Source of the DNA: Helichrysum umbraculigerum
Lineage: Eukaryota; Streptophyta; Magnoliopsida; Asterales; Asteraceae
NCBI GenBank assembly: GCA_949592205.1
Contig: CATIUR010000001.1
Coordinates: 239,462,750 to 239,526,749 of the forward strand
Reading direction: 5' to 3'
DNA: 64,000 nt
A program made the position numbers and the translations under genes. Positions 33,001 to 44,696 of the stretch are shown here, piece after piece. Position 1 is the first letter of the stretch, and every line of letters begins with the position of its first letter. Below the pieces are notes generated by a model that was given only the letters and a program-made list of their open reading frames with translations, was not told the origin of the DNA and searched no databases.

Positions 33001-35965
33001 TGCACTGTTGCATTTGCTATTGCATGGTCTTCTCCAAAAGTCAAATTTATGAAGGGAAAATCATATCACAGGTTCTCTTCACGTATTTGTGATTTTAATT
33101 ATTTGGGAACAAATTATATAACATCAGTACTGAAATCTAATATTCTTTGATTTTTAATGGTTCGACTTTTTTTTTACAGACGCTATACTAGATACTATGG
33201 TACTTCCCAGAGAGCGGCTGAGGATTTGGTTCATGATGCTCTAACAAGTAGGTGGAATCTCATATTCTTTATTGAAATGAAATTGGTAGATCATGTTGTT
33301 TGATTATAATTTGTTTGCTGCATTTTGGTACTTCGGTTAGATTACAAGAGGTGGGAAGAAGAGATTGAGAAATGGCAAAATCCAATCCTGAAAAATGACA
33401 AGCTGCCAGAATGGTCAGTTTTAAATTTTAGTTACTTTAAAATGTATCTATCCTCCAAATGGAAGGTGTTCCGGTATTCTGCTTGTGACTATCATTTAGG
33501 GGTCAAAAATTCAGTTCCGTACTAGCTACAACAAAAGGATAATCAATGGGTGACCCTTAGTTTACCATTATTCATATATTAATTTCTTACAATACACATA
33601 ATAATTTACTAAAACTCGACACCATCAAAACTAATTATTACAACATCAAGCTGCAGAAGCACATCCAGACATTATCTATGTCCCATTCGGATTATTTAAT
33701 GTCCACATAATTGTTCCTACAACTGATATCTTTTGATTATTTCTAGGTACAAATTTACGTTATTCAATGAGCTGTACTTCTTGGTAGCCGGTGGCACAAT
33801 CTGGATTGGTACTGATACTCGTTGAACACAACCTGATTGATTTTATGAGCTTTCACTTATGTAGTTTGTAATTATCTTTCATGACTGATATATCTTCAGA
33901 TACACCACTACCAGCAGCTGACTTCGTGCATAATCTGGAGCAAAAACCTAAGATAGCATACGACACAGATAACGGTCATAATGATATCAGCGACAATGGG
34001 TTTGCATATGATGATGATAGTTCTCTTACAGCTTCCAGTGAAGATGAGCCTGATGGAGAAAACAGAAAACGTTCATCTAATCAAAACGATGACAATGAAG
34101 ATGTTGGTAGCTTTTTATATTTAGAAGGTGTGGAGTACATTATGTGGTGTACTTATGATGTTCACTTCTATGCGTCGTTTGCTCTTCTTGAACTCTTCCC
34201 TAAAATCGAACTTAGCATTCAACGGGAATTCGCAAGAGCCGTGTTATTCGAAGATGAGAGAAAAGTTAAATTTTTGGCAGATGGAAGATGTGGTATTCGA
34301 AAAGTCAAAGGAGCAATCCCACATGATCTTGGAACTCATGATCCATGGCATGAAATGAATGCATACAACATACACGATACAAGCAAATGGAAAGATTTGA
34401 ACCCGAAATTTGTGCTTCAAGTGTACCGAGACTTCGCTGCAACTGGCGATTTATCATTTGGAGCAGAAGTATGGCCAGCTGTTTGTGCTGCTATGGCTTA
34501 TATGGACCAGTTTGACCGTGATGACGACTGTCTTATTGAAAACGACGGTTTCCCGGATCAAACGTACGATGCATGGACGGTTCATGGTGTTAGTGCGTAT
34601 TGTGGTGGCCTATGGCTTGCGGCACTTCAAGCTACTGCAGCCATGGCTGCACAGCTCGGTGATTCAGCCACCGCTGAAGGCTATAAACGTAAATTCATCA
34701 AGGCAAAAACTGCTTATGAAGCAAAACTATGGAATGGGTCTTACTTTAACTATGATAGTGGATCAAGTAACAACAGTAAATCGATTCAAGCTGATCAACT
34801 AGCGGGTCAATGGTATATGGCATCTTCAGGATTACCAAATTTGTTTGATGATATGAAGATTCGAAGCTCTCTGCAAAAGATTTACGATTTTAATGTTATG
34901 AAAGTTGGAAGTGGCAGGATGGGGGCGGTAAATGGTATGCATCCTAATGGAAAGGTGGACGACACGTGTATGCAGTCTCGTGAGGTGTGGGCCGGGGTTA
35001 CGTATGGTCTTGCTGCAACTATGATTCATGCAGGAATGGAAGAACAGGCATTCACGACCGCTGAAGGTATTTTTACAGCTGGCTGGTCGGAGGACGGTTT
35101 TGGGTATGTATCTCAAATCACTTTTTTGGTATGTTGCTTTAGGTGTTGTTTGGATTTCTGGTTTGGAACTGATTATCTGATTATAAAGAGCTTGGATCAA
35201 CATAATATTACTTATTTACCCCTTCTACATAAATTGTGTGCCTCCTATTTCCATGTTTTAGAAGTCAAAAATTTCAAATGAAGATTCTTTTCAGTTTTCT
35301 GTTGGATAATGAGTAATATAGAGTAGATAATTTCATACTTGACCGATAGTAACAACATACTTCAGAAACTATGAGAAATAGCAACTTATCTTTAATAATT
35401 ATCTCAATGCAACCATTACTTATATTATGTTGTAATCGTTGGTAATAAATTTGAGTATACTACTGTGATTGGTGAAAATATTGCTATATATGGTACTTTC
35501 TGAAGTATGTTATCGTTGGCGATAGAAACGTAACCTTTCTTATCAATAAATATCTACCTAAACAAAAATCTGTGAAATACTTGGATATCGGATGTAATAA
35601 TTACGATATATGACTTCAACAAGGGAGAACCTCCTAACATTGTTTTATGTGTACAAGCCTGTTTAATGCAATATCACATGATCACTAACAAATGGGTTTT
35701 TGTTGTATACAGATATGCGTTCCAGACACCGGAGGGGTGGACGATGGATGGACATTTTCGGTCACTTGTATACATGAGGCCGCTTGCAATTTGGGGTATG
35801 CAGTGGGCATTATCTCCTGCAAAGGTGGTTTTAAATGCACCGTCGATTAACATGATGGACAGAGTTCACGATTCTCCCGCTGTTTTGAGCAATGAGACGG
35901 GAGCAAGAAAGATAGTTCACAAAGCCAAGTGTTTGAGTAGTTCTGTATTCCATTGCACATGCTAA
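30064..35965 (+). CDS. GCD3: Non-lysosomal glucosylceramidase (GBA2/GH116 family), 18 exons, about 945 aa
   Basis: Cleaves glucosylceramide to glucose and ceramide; family members are cytosolic or membrane-associated. Exons: 30064-30144, 30255-30365, 30445-30501, 30767-30840, 30940-31039, 31229-31302, 31477-31577, 31676-31779, 31878-31931, 32004-32059, 32156-32194, 32629-32770, 32887-33071, 33180-33247, 33341-33413, 33747-33808, 33900-35103, 35713-35965. All introns are GT-AG and the joined 2838 nt stays open. Exons 1-16 give the N-terminal beta domain (start MVSGNIFHFRKNSW, then GVPLGGMGSGSI). Exon 17 gives most of the alpha-barrel, with YLEGVEY (~534-540; nucleophile Glu expected here) and GFPDQTYDAW (~677-686; acid/base Asp expected here). 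The Cys-rich C-terminus (KCLSSSVFHCTC) resembles, from memory, Arabidopsis At3g24180 (GCD3), so that symbol is tentative. Length fits the family. An AATAAA at 36254-36259 is a possible poly(A) signal. Confidence 0.92.
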
Positions 35966-36536
35966 CAGCACGAGCTTTCAGGGGCTAACAGATGAAACGA
36001 CGTATTGTCGAGGGGATTGTCAGTGATTCATCCACTTACTCGTTTAATCTAATTGATTCTTGGATAATGACATCGTCGTTAGTTATCATGAAAGTGAGAG
36101 TTGCATAAGTTTGGAGACTACAACTCAATTTTTATGCCATTCTCACTTAAGTGCGATTATGGAAGTGAGTTACCTCAGATTTGGTTGTAACCATGTAAAC
36201 TGTACATTCGTTCTATATGTAAAAGCATGAGCACAAACATACGGTATAAAAGAAATAAAGTCATCTTAAGGGTGGTTGTCATGTTTTGCTGTTGCCTCTT
36301 TATTAAATGCTTGTATGTAATGCAGCAAATTCTGTCCATTTGCTTCACATATAAAGTTTGGGTTCTTATAGAGTGGAGAAATTTTAGGAATGGGTTTAAT
36401 TGGGTAAAACTCAAATCATGAATGGATCTAAATGAGTGGCCATCATGTTATATTTTTTATATTATATAGTTAAAAATGTATAACTTATTTTGGAAGAGAT
36501 ATATATCTTAGTGAATTAGAACATTTTTTTTATGAA

Positions 36537-36665
36537 ATTTTTAAATAGCCCGTTATGACCCGAGTCCGTTTAGACCCGCGCCCGATTAGACCCGAGCCCG
36601 TTTATACCCGTGCCCGTTTTGACCCGTAGCCCATACCCGCCCAACCCGCCCATTTTACCAGCTCT
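36537..36665. repeat. ACCCG-rich short repeat, probable MITE end
   Basis: Five to six irregular units of about 18-20 bp (GACCCGAGTCCGTTTA and variants) end in CCCATTTTACCAGCTCTA, typical of hAT-like MITE termini. No left end was found. The remainder of 35966-37145 is spacer and the presumed 3' UTR of the glucosylceramidase gene. Confidence 0.5.
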
Positions 36666-37145
36666 ACTTGTATGGAAGCTACCTTAGGATAAATATATCT
36701 CCAACCTAAATTTGAACCCAAAATAACTGGGCAATGAACCGAACGAAGATGAATAGATTTTGTTTCTGTTGTTTTTGTTTAGCTAATCGCTTAATGACCA
36801 GTATATAAACATATATCTTCACAAAAGTTATGTTCATGTTCGTTTATTAAGAAAATAAGATTGTTTGTGTTCATTTAAGTTCGTTCATTGATATGTCAAA
36901 CGAACATAAGGAAACATAAATGTGTCTAAAGCGTAGATAAACATGCGCTTCTCCAAACAATATATAACATACGGAGTAAATTCTGTTTATCATCTCATTT
37001 TTTTACCATACATTTGTCATTTCAACTAATCAATAGATCTACATTTCACATCAAACAATTTTCAAATGATAAACAAATGTCTATAAACTTAAGAAAAATA
37101 CGACACAATAAATAAATGAAAGATAAAAAATTAAACGAATTGTAA

Positions 37146-37406
37146 GAGCGTCTCCAATGGTGGGTTTTTTTGAAGTTATTGTTGTAAAAAAAAAGCTTTT
37201 GAAAAGGTTAAACCATTGGAGTGTATAAGTTTTTTTTTTTGGCGTCAAAATTGAGTTTTTAACTTATGACTCAATTGAATTTTTGTGTGTGTGTTTTATT
37301 AGTAAAAATCATTGGAGTAAATAGCTCTTTGTTGTTAATAAATATGGTGTAAGAAAAAATGTCATAAAAAAACCTTTATAAATAACTTAACCCATTGTGA
37401 GTGCTC
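37146..37406. mobile_element. PIF/Harbinger-type (Tourist-like) MITE
   Basis: 261 bp with ends GAGCGTCTCCAATGG and (reverse complement) GAGCACTCACAATGG, flanked by TAA on both sides (37143-37145, 37407-37409), the 3-bp target typical of PIF/Harbinger. The interior is AT-rich with mirrored CATTGGAGT words. No ORF. Confidence 0.85.
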
Positions 37407-38235
37407 TAACTAACCGAGCATAAATGAACATACCAACAGGCTTTCATGAGCATCAATAATCGAATGAGACTCGTTTTAAAATTTTAATGTACAAACTTCT
37501 TTGTTCATGTTCATTTATTTGGTAAATAAAAATTCATTCTTAGGGGTCTTTTGTTTTTTCTGATACTGAAAGCTGAATCTGAAAACCAGTTCTAAATAAT
37601 AAGAGCTAGCAGTTGAAATATGAATACATAATAATAAGATCGTTTGATAAATAAAAAGTGCAAACATCTAAATACACATGTTTAACCATTTTTTGACGTG
37701 ACACAAATTGCATGAATACGTCATTGAGTTACAAACGACTCCACCTAAGAAAAAGGAAAATTACAAGAGGTTTCCGATGCAACATTTTAGAAACCAATAA
37801 TAACTTCAATGAATAAATTGTCATGAATAAAAAGAAACTAAAATACGTGAACGAAAAAGGAAAAAAATACTGTTTAACACAAACTAAACATATGAAATCC
37901 ATTTATGCGAGACACTAATATATAGATAGTGAGGGAAATTTTTTTCTCAATTAGAAGTTTTAAGCAATTATAAATAGCTTACTGAATAAGGGGTTTTTTA
38001 GCTAGGTTAATACTTAATTAGGAAAAACTATCAAAACATCTTAATGGTCTTTAGCTTACTGAATAATACAAGTATACAACTACCACTTTTTAAGACATAA
38101 TAAGCCCAAACAAAAGACTCCTTAGACTCTTCAATTCGTCCATAGGTTTGAATGTAACGGTCTACTTGTCAAAAATCCATGGTTCATTAGTTACACGGAT
38201 CAACAACGAAGTTCAAATTGAACAATAAGAACGTA

Positions 38236-39062
38236 GGGTAGGGTTCAAATGAGACTAAAAATTTATGTGAGACTAAGGGAACCAATGATATCATGCCACA
38301 TGTAGAAAGAGAATGTTCCATACTACAAAACCCATTTACCCCTTAAGTTAAATATCTCACAAACGACAAATCGAAAAATTATGAAAATTGCACCATTAGA
38401 TTCAGCGTTTGATCCTCTTCGATTTGCCGTCTCTCAAGGCATACTTCCGACGAAATTTTTTTTTTCGTTTATTTGGTGGGTTTCATATGTTACTAACACA
38501 TGTGTTATAGTGTTGCGTTTAGGGTTTAGGGTTTGGGGTTTAGGGGTTAGGGTTTAGGGTTGGGAGTTTGGGGACGAAACCCCAAACTCCCAACCCTAAA
38601 CCCTAAACCCTAACCCCTAAACCCCAAACCCTAAACCCTAAACGCTTTATAAAACTCTAAACCCTAAATCATATTAAACCCTAAACCCTAAACCCTGCTA
38701 AACCCTAACACTAAACCCTGCTAAACCCTAACACTAAACCCTGCTAAACCTTAACTCTAAACCCTAGCCCTAAACCCTAAATCAAATGTATAATCAATCA
38801 CTAACACATGTGTTACTAATATGTAAAACCCACCAAAAAAATGAAAAAAAAAGTTCGTTGGAAATATGCCTTGATGGACGGCAAATCGAAGAGGATAAAA
38901 CACTGAAAAATACGGTGCAATTTTCATGATTTTTCGACTTGTCGTTTGTGAGATATTTAATTTTTAAAAACGTGGATGAGAGAGAAAAAAGTGACACATG
39001 GCATATTGTGGTTGGTTCCCCTAGTCTCACATAAAAAAAATGGTCTCAATTGAACTCTTCTC
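38236..39062. mobile_element. Mutator-like MITE carrying CCCTAAA telomere-like repeats, copy 2
   Basis: Same organisation as 28575-29414. It has a GGGTAGGGTTCAAATGAG end, an AAGGGAACCAATGATATCA block, a shared interior including CAAACGACAAATCGAAAAAT, a central fold-back of telomere-like repeats at about 38515-38650, and a trailing CCCTAAA array to about 38780. The 10-mer TAAGAACGTA is perfectly duplicated at 38226-38235 and 39063-39072. The two copies differ at many positions, so they are independent insertions. Confidence 0.92.
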
Positions 39063-40638
39063 TAAGAACGTATTGTAGAAGTTATAAAATTTTGTAACGA
39101 CCATCATCTCCTCCTTATTGCCCCTTTAACAAAATAGATACACTTTACTTGGGTATAACTAATATCAATATTTACCTCACAAAACATATATTTTAGTCTA
39201 CATTTAAAACACAATTACTAACTTTCGAAACTAGTAATATTTGAAGCTTGCACGATACATAACGCCTGCACCATTTGAAGCCTGCATGACTCATACTAGC
39301 GTTTGCGGGTAAAGGGGATTAGACCTCTGCAAAATTGATTCATATTAGCTTTCGTATTATTCATTCTGTCTTGTACAGGCTTGTTGTGATATCACAAACC
39401 CTTGCACTATGAACCAATAACTACTGAAGTTTTCAGAATACATTTTAAACCTTGTATGTCAAATCAGGTTAAACAAAAGTTGTGTTCTTTTTCTCTTGTT
39501 TCAATAGGGTTCACAACCGCAGTTGTTTATAACAATTTCTTGATGCTTAATAATATAAAACTTGCAAAGTTAAATTATTTTAACCTACATTGACTTGTGA
39601 TCATCATGAAGCAAAGAGATATAGAAGATGTAACGATGATAAAAACTAGCTTCCTCTTCAAAACGTTGTGACGACAGTGTATGTACCACCTCCCACTCTA
39701 GTCTCTACCGTCTTGTGATACTTAAGTGAGAGTCACAATAAACATGAAAGCTGTGGTGCTATAGACCATACCGTCATAAGTACAGTGTACTACGGAAAAC
39801 ATAACCGTCACATACATGCCAAAAGAAGCAGTAGCTGCCACTCAGAAAACTGATTTCTGAGCAAAAACCAGACACATTTTTTAAGATGTAAAAAGCTGAT
39901 GAGATGAGTTCAATTATACACTACTAAACAAGACCTCTAAGGACCTTAATGCATGGACATCCAAATCGATGACCATGAGATGCTGGCTTCCGAGAAGCAG
40001 AGAAGATATCAAAATGTAAATTGACAACAAGGTACCAGACTATCTCGGGCATTTGTGCTACAAGTGCTCCACATCATAGAAATTTAGCTTCAAGGGAATG
40101 ATGCATTAATCAGTCTTAACTCATTCAAAAACAGTAATTAAAGTAGACAAAGGAAAATTTCATTAGTTAAACCCGTATTTTCACTCATAGCAAGCAAGTA
40201 GAGTCCATCCAAGATCAGCGGTTCCAGCCATTTAAAACACCATACAACAACATGAAACTAATTAAAATGCCGACCCATGGAATAACTTCTACTCATTCAT
40301 CTCGACAATCATTTTCATATTTGAGTTTTATGTTACCTCTTTTGGATCACAATGACATCTCAATAGCTGCCTCACGTAGTCAAATCCCTTTAGACAAACA
40401 TCATGTACCTGTCATCCAAAAAAAACAAGAAAAACCACAAAAAAGATTCACAATCCCAGAAACAAAAAGCAACTACAGTGCTGCTAAAAGCAAACATATA
40501 TTAAAATAAAACATACTCCAAAACATATAAAAAATTGGACAAAAGTAGCATCCAAGTTAAGAGTTCAAACAGATAACAATATCAAATGACGGTCAACCAC
40601 AATGCTATAAATAGAAAATTTCAAAAGCATCAAGCACC
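39063..40638. other. Intergenic region, 3' side of SF3B1
   Basis: No gene supported. The right part (about 40200-40638) probably includes the 3' UTR of the minus-strand SF3B1 gene. Short frames at 39402 and 40252 have no domain. No transposon end was found. Confidence 0.4.
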
Positions 40639-43600
40639 TCAGACAAACATAGTCAACTCTGGCCTACTGTAAACGTTCTCTCCTTCGTCCTCCAACATGG
40701 GATAAGCAGCCACAAGTGCATCCTGAGCGCCGATGTAAAGTGAGTTGTAAATTTTCCAGTAAACTTCCCGAACCTTCCTTGCAGGATGAAATAGGCCCTG
40801 CAGACAGTAATTAAGCACAACTGCCGCACCTAATGCCACTCGCATACCCTCAATAGCTTCCATCACAGCATTTATAACGTGTGGTGATGTCTCAAAAATG
40901 TTGGGCCAGACATAGTTCAGTAAGTGGACCAAAGCATCCTCACAGCCCAAACCTGCCACTCCAAGAGCCATATGTTTAACGGCACTAGCAGCAGTCTGTC
41001 TATGAACCAAATCCCGGTCCATAAGAGCATCTTCTAGCAGTGGAGTCACGGCATAAATATAATCTTTTCCCATCTCACCAATATACTCGAATAGGAAAGA
41101 TAAAGACTTAAGCACACCGTTCTGAACATTAAGCTCAGGTACACGATACTCGTTCATCAAAGCGGGTAAAACTGTGAAAGGTGAACATGTTTCTGCAACA
41201 ATTGCAATAGCAACAGTTGTACAAACACGATTCTGACGCTCTTGTACCTTGAGATTGTTTAAAAGGGTGGCCAGTACATCTTGTGGTCCAATAGCTTTTG
41301 CAATGTACCCAAACGTGTTTACAGTAGCCCGGCGAATACCCTTCTTGTGGGCCTTTAGCATCTCAAGAAGCTCAAAACAGATCCTCATCCACTCCCGTGC
41401 AGGAACAAACTCTGCACCACGATCAGCAATACGACCTACAAGATCGATACAATTCTCCTGGACCTTCTCATGACGATTTTTCAAGATTGGGGTTAAACGT
41501 GGGAGTAAATCCTTTATCGGGGGAGTCATCTTAGTCATACCGATAACATTCACAATTGCTTTAAGAGCACCCAGTATAGACCCCAAAACTTCTGGATATT
41601 CTTCTCCTAAATACTCGTACAACACAACCCCAAGATGCCCCATAAGTTGTTCTTCCTGGCATTGTTTCATCACCACTGCAATTCTTGAAATCAGATCTGC
41701 AGCCTGCTGTCTCACTTTTGCACTTTTATTGTTTAGACGCCACTTTATAGTACCACAAATTTGGGGAAGGTATGGCTTTACGCGTTGTCCAAGAGAGTTA
41801 ACAACTGCACCAAACCCATTGAGCATCACATTAGCATCATCACTAGTTTGCTCCTGGAAGGCGTACAGAATACCATCAATGAGAAGCTCTTCTAAACGAG
41901 GATCGATATCGGATGCACCCAGATTTGCTACAACTTTCTCGATTGTTTCCATCACCATTCTTCTATATGGTTCGCTTTCATCTTTCAAGTCTTCAACTAT
42001 TCTGGACACAATGTCAGGAACACCAACTTTGTTTGCTATCTCAACAGTAGTCTCAACAAGCTGCTTATAATTTCTACGATCCAAAGCCATCCTTCTGACC
42101 CAAAAGTTTCTGAAAAACTCTGGAAGGATATCACTGCGAATGTACTCTGCCTCAACACCTTCAGTACTCACACACTGCTTCACCACTTTTAGCACAATTT
42201 TCTTCATTTCTTCATCTGGAGACTGGAACTCTCGGATCAGTATAACCATGACTTCCTTGGTATAGTAACTGGCATATATAGCATCCATCAGAGGAATGAT
42301 AAATCCAATTGCCTTCAGGAAAGCAGCCAAGACCTTGCCACGGTGAGACCGAATACCCTTCCACAAAGGCTTGAGAACAGAATCGAAGCTCTCAATACCA
42401 TATGGAGCAGCAGCCTCGGCAAGTGCAGCCAATGAGAGGGCAGTGATAGTTCTGACTTTTTGATTCTCATCGTTGAGACCATGTTCGATAATCTCCACAA
42501 GAGACCTTAAGTGGGGAAGCACTGCACAGCCTATCAGTATAGCAATTTGCTGAACAATCTTGATACCAGTATGTCTAGCTTGCCACGATTTTTTACTTTG
42601 ACACACAGCTTTTAAAAAAGGTAGAAGTGCGGGGATTCCAAGTGCTGATGCAACAACACTAAAAGCTCTTGCAGTGGTATTCCTCACGTATTCATCAATG
42701 TTATCAATATCTGGACGCATAGCAGCAATCATAGTTGCTAATCCAGCAGCCTTACTGAGATTAGAAATGATTTCTCGACCCTCCACACGAGCATAATAGT
42801 CTTCGTCAATCAATAGAGGTTCTATAACGACCAGAATCTTGTGCACATAAGGCCGCACGAGCTCATCTAACTTGTAAAGCACTCTGTCTATGACCTTTAC
42901 CAGCAAGTGTCTTTCCTGGTCCTCCAAAGTAGGCTGCATAAGCAAGGGAAGGATACGATTGAACAACGGCCCAGCACCAAATTCACGTGCCTTATCAGTA
43001 AGCTGTCTCAAAGCTGTTTTCCTCTGTGGAGGAGTACCATTCTTAACCTTAAGCAATAATTTCATGATTTTTCGTTCTTTCTGCTCATCTGGAGACAATT
43101 CCTCTTCATCTTCTTCATTCAAAAGGGCACCAAAGTATTGGTAATCCTCCGGCTTCATAAATGGCAAGCCACCTGGCATCTCTTTTGGAACATCAAACTG
43201 TTGACCTCTATTTTCTTCAGGAATCGCATACAAAGGTGTTCCCAATGGAGTTGGAGTAGCAAGAAGCTTCCTTGCAGGAGTTCTAATTGGAATGTAAGAA
43301 GCTGGTGGTTCCAGAATCTTATAGCCTTCTTGAGGAAACATTGCGTCTAATTCTTCATCTGTTAATGGTCGATTCCTGTCTTCAATGTCTTTCTCCCATC
43401 TAAGCAAATTATACTGTTCTGGCGTGATGGCACCGCGATTTAGAGCTCCTGGGGTTGGGGTAGCAAGTTCAATCCCACCAACAGGGGTGACACCAGGTGT
43501 ATAAGCTGCAGCAGGTGTTGCACCACCGGGCGTAACACTTCCCATTGTCGCAGGGGTCTCATCCCACCTTGACCTCTGACGTTTAGGTGTAGGGGTAGCC

Positions 43601-44433
43601 ATGCCCGACAACTTTGGCGTAGCATCCCACGCCATTCCAGCAGGAGTAGCACCTGGTGTGACTCCACCAGCTGGAGTAGCATCAGAATCGGCCAACCGAC
43701 CAGGTGTCGGAGTTTCATCCCATCTGTTTTTCTTGGACAATGAAGGCGTTGCATCACCAATTCTCCCTGGTGTCGGAGTAGCATCCCATCTTCCAATCCC
43801 TGGAGTCGAGTCTGGCATATCCCAATCAGAACCAGTCTTCGCTTTCTTTGCATCATTATCTTGAGACTGATCCCATCTGTTCCTTCTCTTTTGCGATGGT
43901 TGTGAGGCTACCGGTTCTTTATCTTTTCCAGCAGCCTTATTCTCTTCCTCTTCCTTCTTCCTTCTTGCAATCACTTTCAAAGTCTCTTCTTTCTCTCTTT
44001 TCAAAGCTGCCTCCCTCATAACATCAGCATACGTCCTCGTTTCAGGTTTTGGAGTCTTATCACCACTAGCAAAAGCGTCATGTCTCTCAGGCGAAATAAC
44101 CTGATTCAACCTCCTCCTCCTGTAATCATCCTCCCTATCAATAATCCGTTGTGATTTCTTTATCCCTAACGACTCGTCATCACCACCATGAGGCATATCG
44201 TTTAGCAAAGTTCGCGGAGCAGTGTAAGAAGCTAGTTTCCTAGCAACCTCATTATCCATAGCATCAGCATTCTCATCCTCATCATTAGCAGGAATTTCTC
44301 TGTTATAATCCTGAAACCGATTGTTTCCATCATAAAGCTCAGTATCGAAAGTAATCGAATTCGGAGCTAATGCGGCTTCCATTATCTTCCTTTCTTCCTG
44401 TGTTTTCGCAATCTCAGCATCAACAGGATCCAT
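40639..44433 (-). CDS. SF3B1: Splicing factor 3B subunit 1 (SF3b155), 1264 aa, single coding exon
   Basis: Core scaffold of the SF3b complex in the U2 snRNP, gripping the branch site during spliceosome assembly in the nucleus. The first ~400 residues are disordered, with repeated RWDxTP and TPGR motifs (e.g. GRWDATPTPGR, NRWDETPTPGR) that in other species bind U2AF-type UHM domains and are phosphorylated. From about residue 450 to the end are some 20 HEAT repeats, extremely conserved, including DENQKVRTITALSLAALAEA, whose Lys matches human K700. The protein ends SRPELTMFV. Length agrees with Arabidopsis SF3B1 (about 1269 aa). The open frame extends 48 codons further upstream, but that stretch is hydrophobic and lies across a predicted 5' UTR intron, so the start is set at MDPVDAEIAKTQEER. 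It appears intact. Confidence 0.97.
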   Translation of the reverse strand: MDPVDAEIAKTQEERKIMEAALAPNSITFDTELYDGNNRFQDYNREIPANDEDENADAMDNEVARKLASYTAPRTLLNDMPHGGDDESLGIKKSQRIIDREDDYRRRRLNQVISPERHDAFASGDKTPKPETRTYADVMREAALKREKEETLKVIARRKKEEEENKAAGKDKEPVASQPSQKRRNRWDQSQDNDAKKAKTGSDWDMPDSTPGIGRWDATPTPGRIGDATPSLSKKNRWDETPTPGRLADSDATPAGGVTPGATPAGMAWDATPKLSGMATPTPKRQRSRWDETPATMGSVTPGGATPAAAYTPGVTPVGGIELATPTPGALNRGAITPEQYNLLRWEKDIEDRNRPLTDEELDAMFPQEGYKILEPPASYIPIRTPARKLLATPTPLGTPLYAIPEENRGQQFDVPKEMPGGLPFMKPEDYQYFGALLNEEDEEELSPDEQKERKIMKLLLKVKNGTPPQRKTALRQLTDKAREFGAGPLFNRILPLLMQPTLEDQERHLLVKVIDRVLYKLDELVRPYVHKILVVIEPLLIDEDYYARVEGREIISNLSKAAGLATMIAAMRPDIDNIDEYVRNTTARAFSVVASALGIPALLPFLKAVCQSKKSWQARHTGIKIVQQIAILIGCAVLPHLRSLVEIIEHGLNDENQKVRTITALSLAALAEAAAPYGIESFDSVLKPLWKGIRSHRGKVLAAFLKAIGFIIPLMDAIYASYYTKEVMVILIREFQSPDEEMKKIVLKVVKQCVSTEGVEAEYIRSDILPEFFRNFWVRRMALDRRNYKQLVETTVEIANKVGVPDIVSRIVEDLKDESEPYRRMVMETIEKVVANLGASDIDPRLEELLIDGILYAFQEQTSDDANVMLNGFGAVVNSLGQRVKPYLPQICGTIKWRLNNKSAKVRQQAADLISRIAVVMKQCQEEQLMGHLGVVLYEYLGEEYPEVLGSILGALKAIVNVIGMTKMTPPIKDLLPRLTPILKNRHEKVQENCIDLVGRIADRGAEFVPAREWMRICFELLEMLKAHKKGIRRATVNTFGYIAKAIGPQDVLATLLNNLKVQERQNRVCTTVAIAIVAETCSPFTVLPALMNEYRVPELNVQNGVLKSLSFLFEYIGEMGKDYIYAVTPLLEDALMDRDLVHRQTAASAVKHMALGVAGLGCEDALVHLLNYVWPNIFETSPHVINAVMEAIEGMRVALGAAVVLNYCLQGLFHPARKVREVYWKIYNSLYIGAQDALVAAYPMLEDEGENVYSRPELTMFV

Positions 44434-44446
44434 TTTTACTCTCAAA

Positions 44447-44696
44447 CTGAAAAAAACAAACCAAAATAGATCAAAATCTACGAACAACAAATAAATCCTA
44501 GAGAATAAGACACAGTAATAAACCCTAGAAAAAAAGAAAGGCGAAACGGATATAATAGAAAACCTAATTGAAAACAACTAAACCCTAGAAAATAAGAAGC
44601 AAGATAACAATATGAATCGTAAATGATGGTTGAGCAAATATGATTATACGAGATGATATAGCTTATCGGTGAAAAGAGGGAAAAACAGAAACGTAC
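44447..44696 (-). other. Predicted 5' UTR intron of SF3B1
   Basis: On the minus strand a donor AG|GTACGT at 44696 and a pyrimidine-rich acceptor TTTTTTTCAG ending at 44447 define an intron of 250 nt. The acceptor is 13 bases upstream of the chosen ATG. This removes the apparent N-terminal extension. Leader introns are common in plant housekeeping genes and can raise expression. Confidence 0.75.

Noticed and set aside
33881..33899. Upstream ATG of the large frame at 33881-35281 as a separate gene start
   Set aside because: The acceptor at 33899 joins this frame in phase to exon 16 of the glucosylceramidase gene; the ATG is intronic. The end of the frame past 35103 is intron 17.
43440..43864. 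Antisense and off-frame ORFs inside SF3B1
   Set aside because: Shadows of the repetitive TP-rich coding region.
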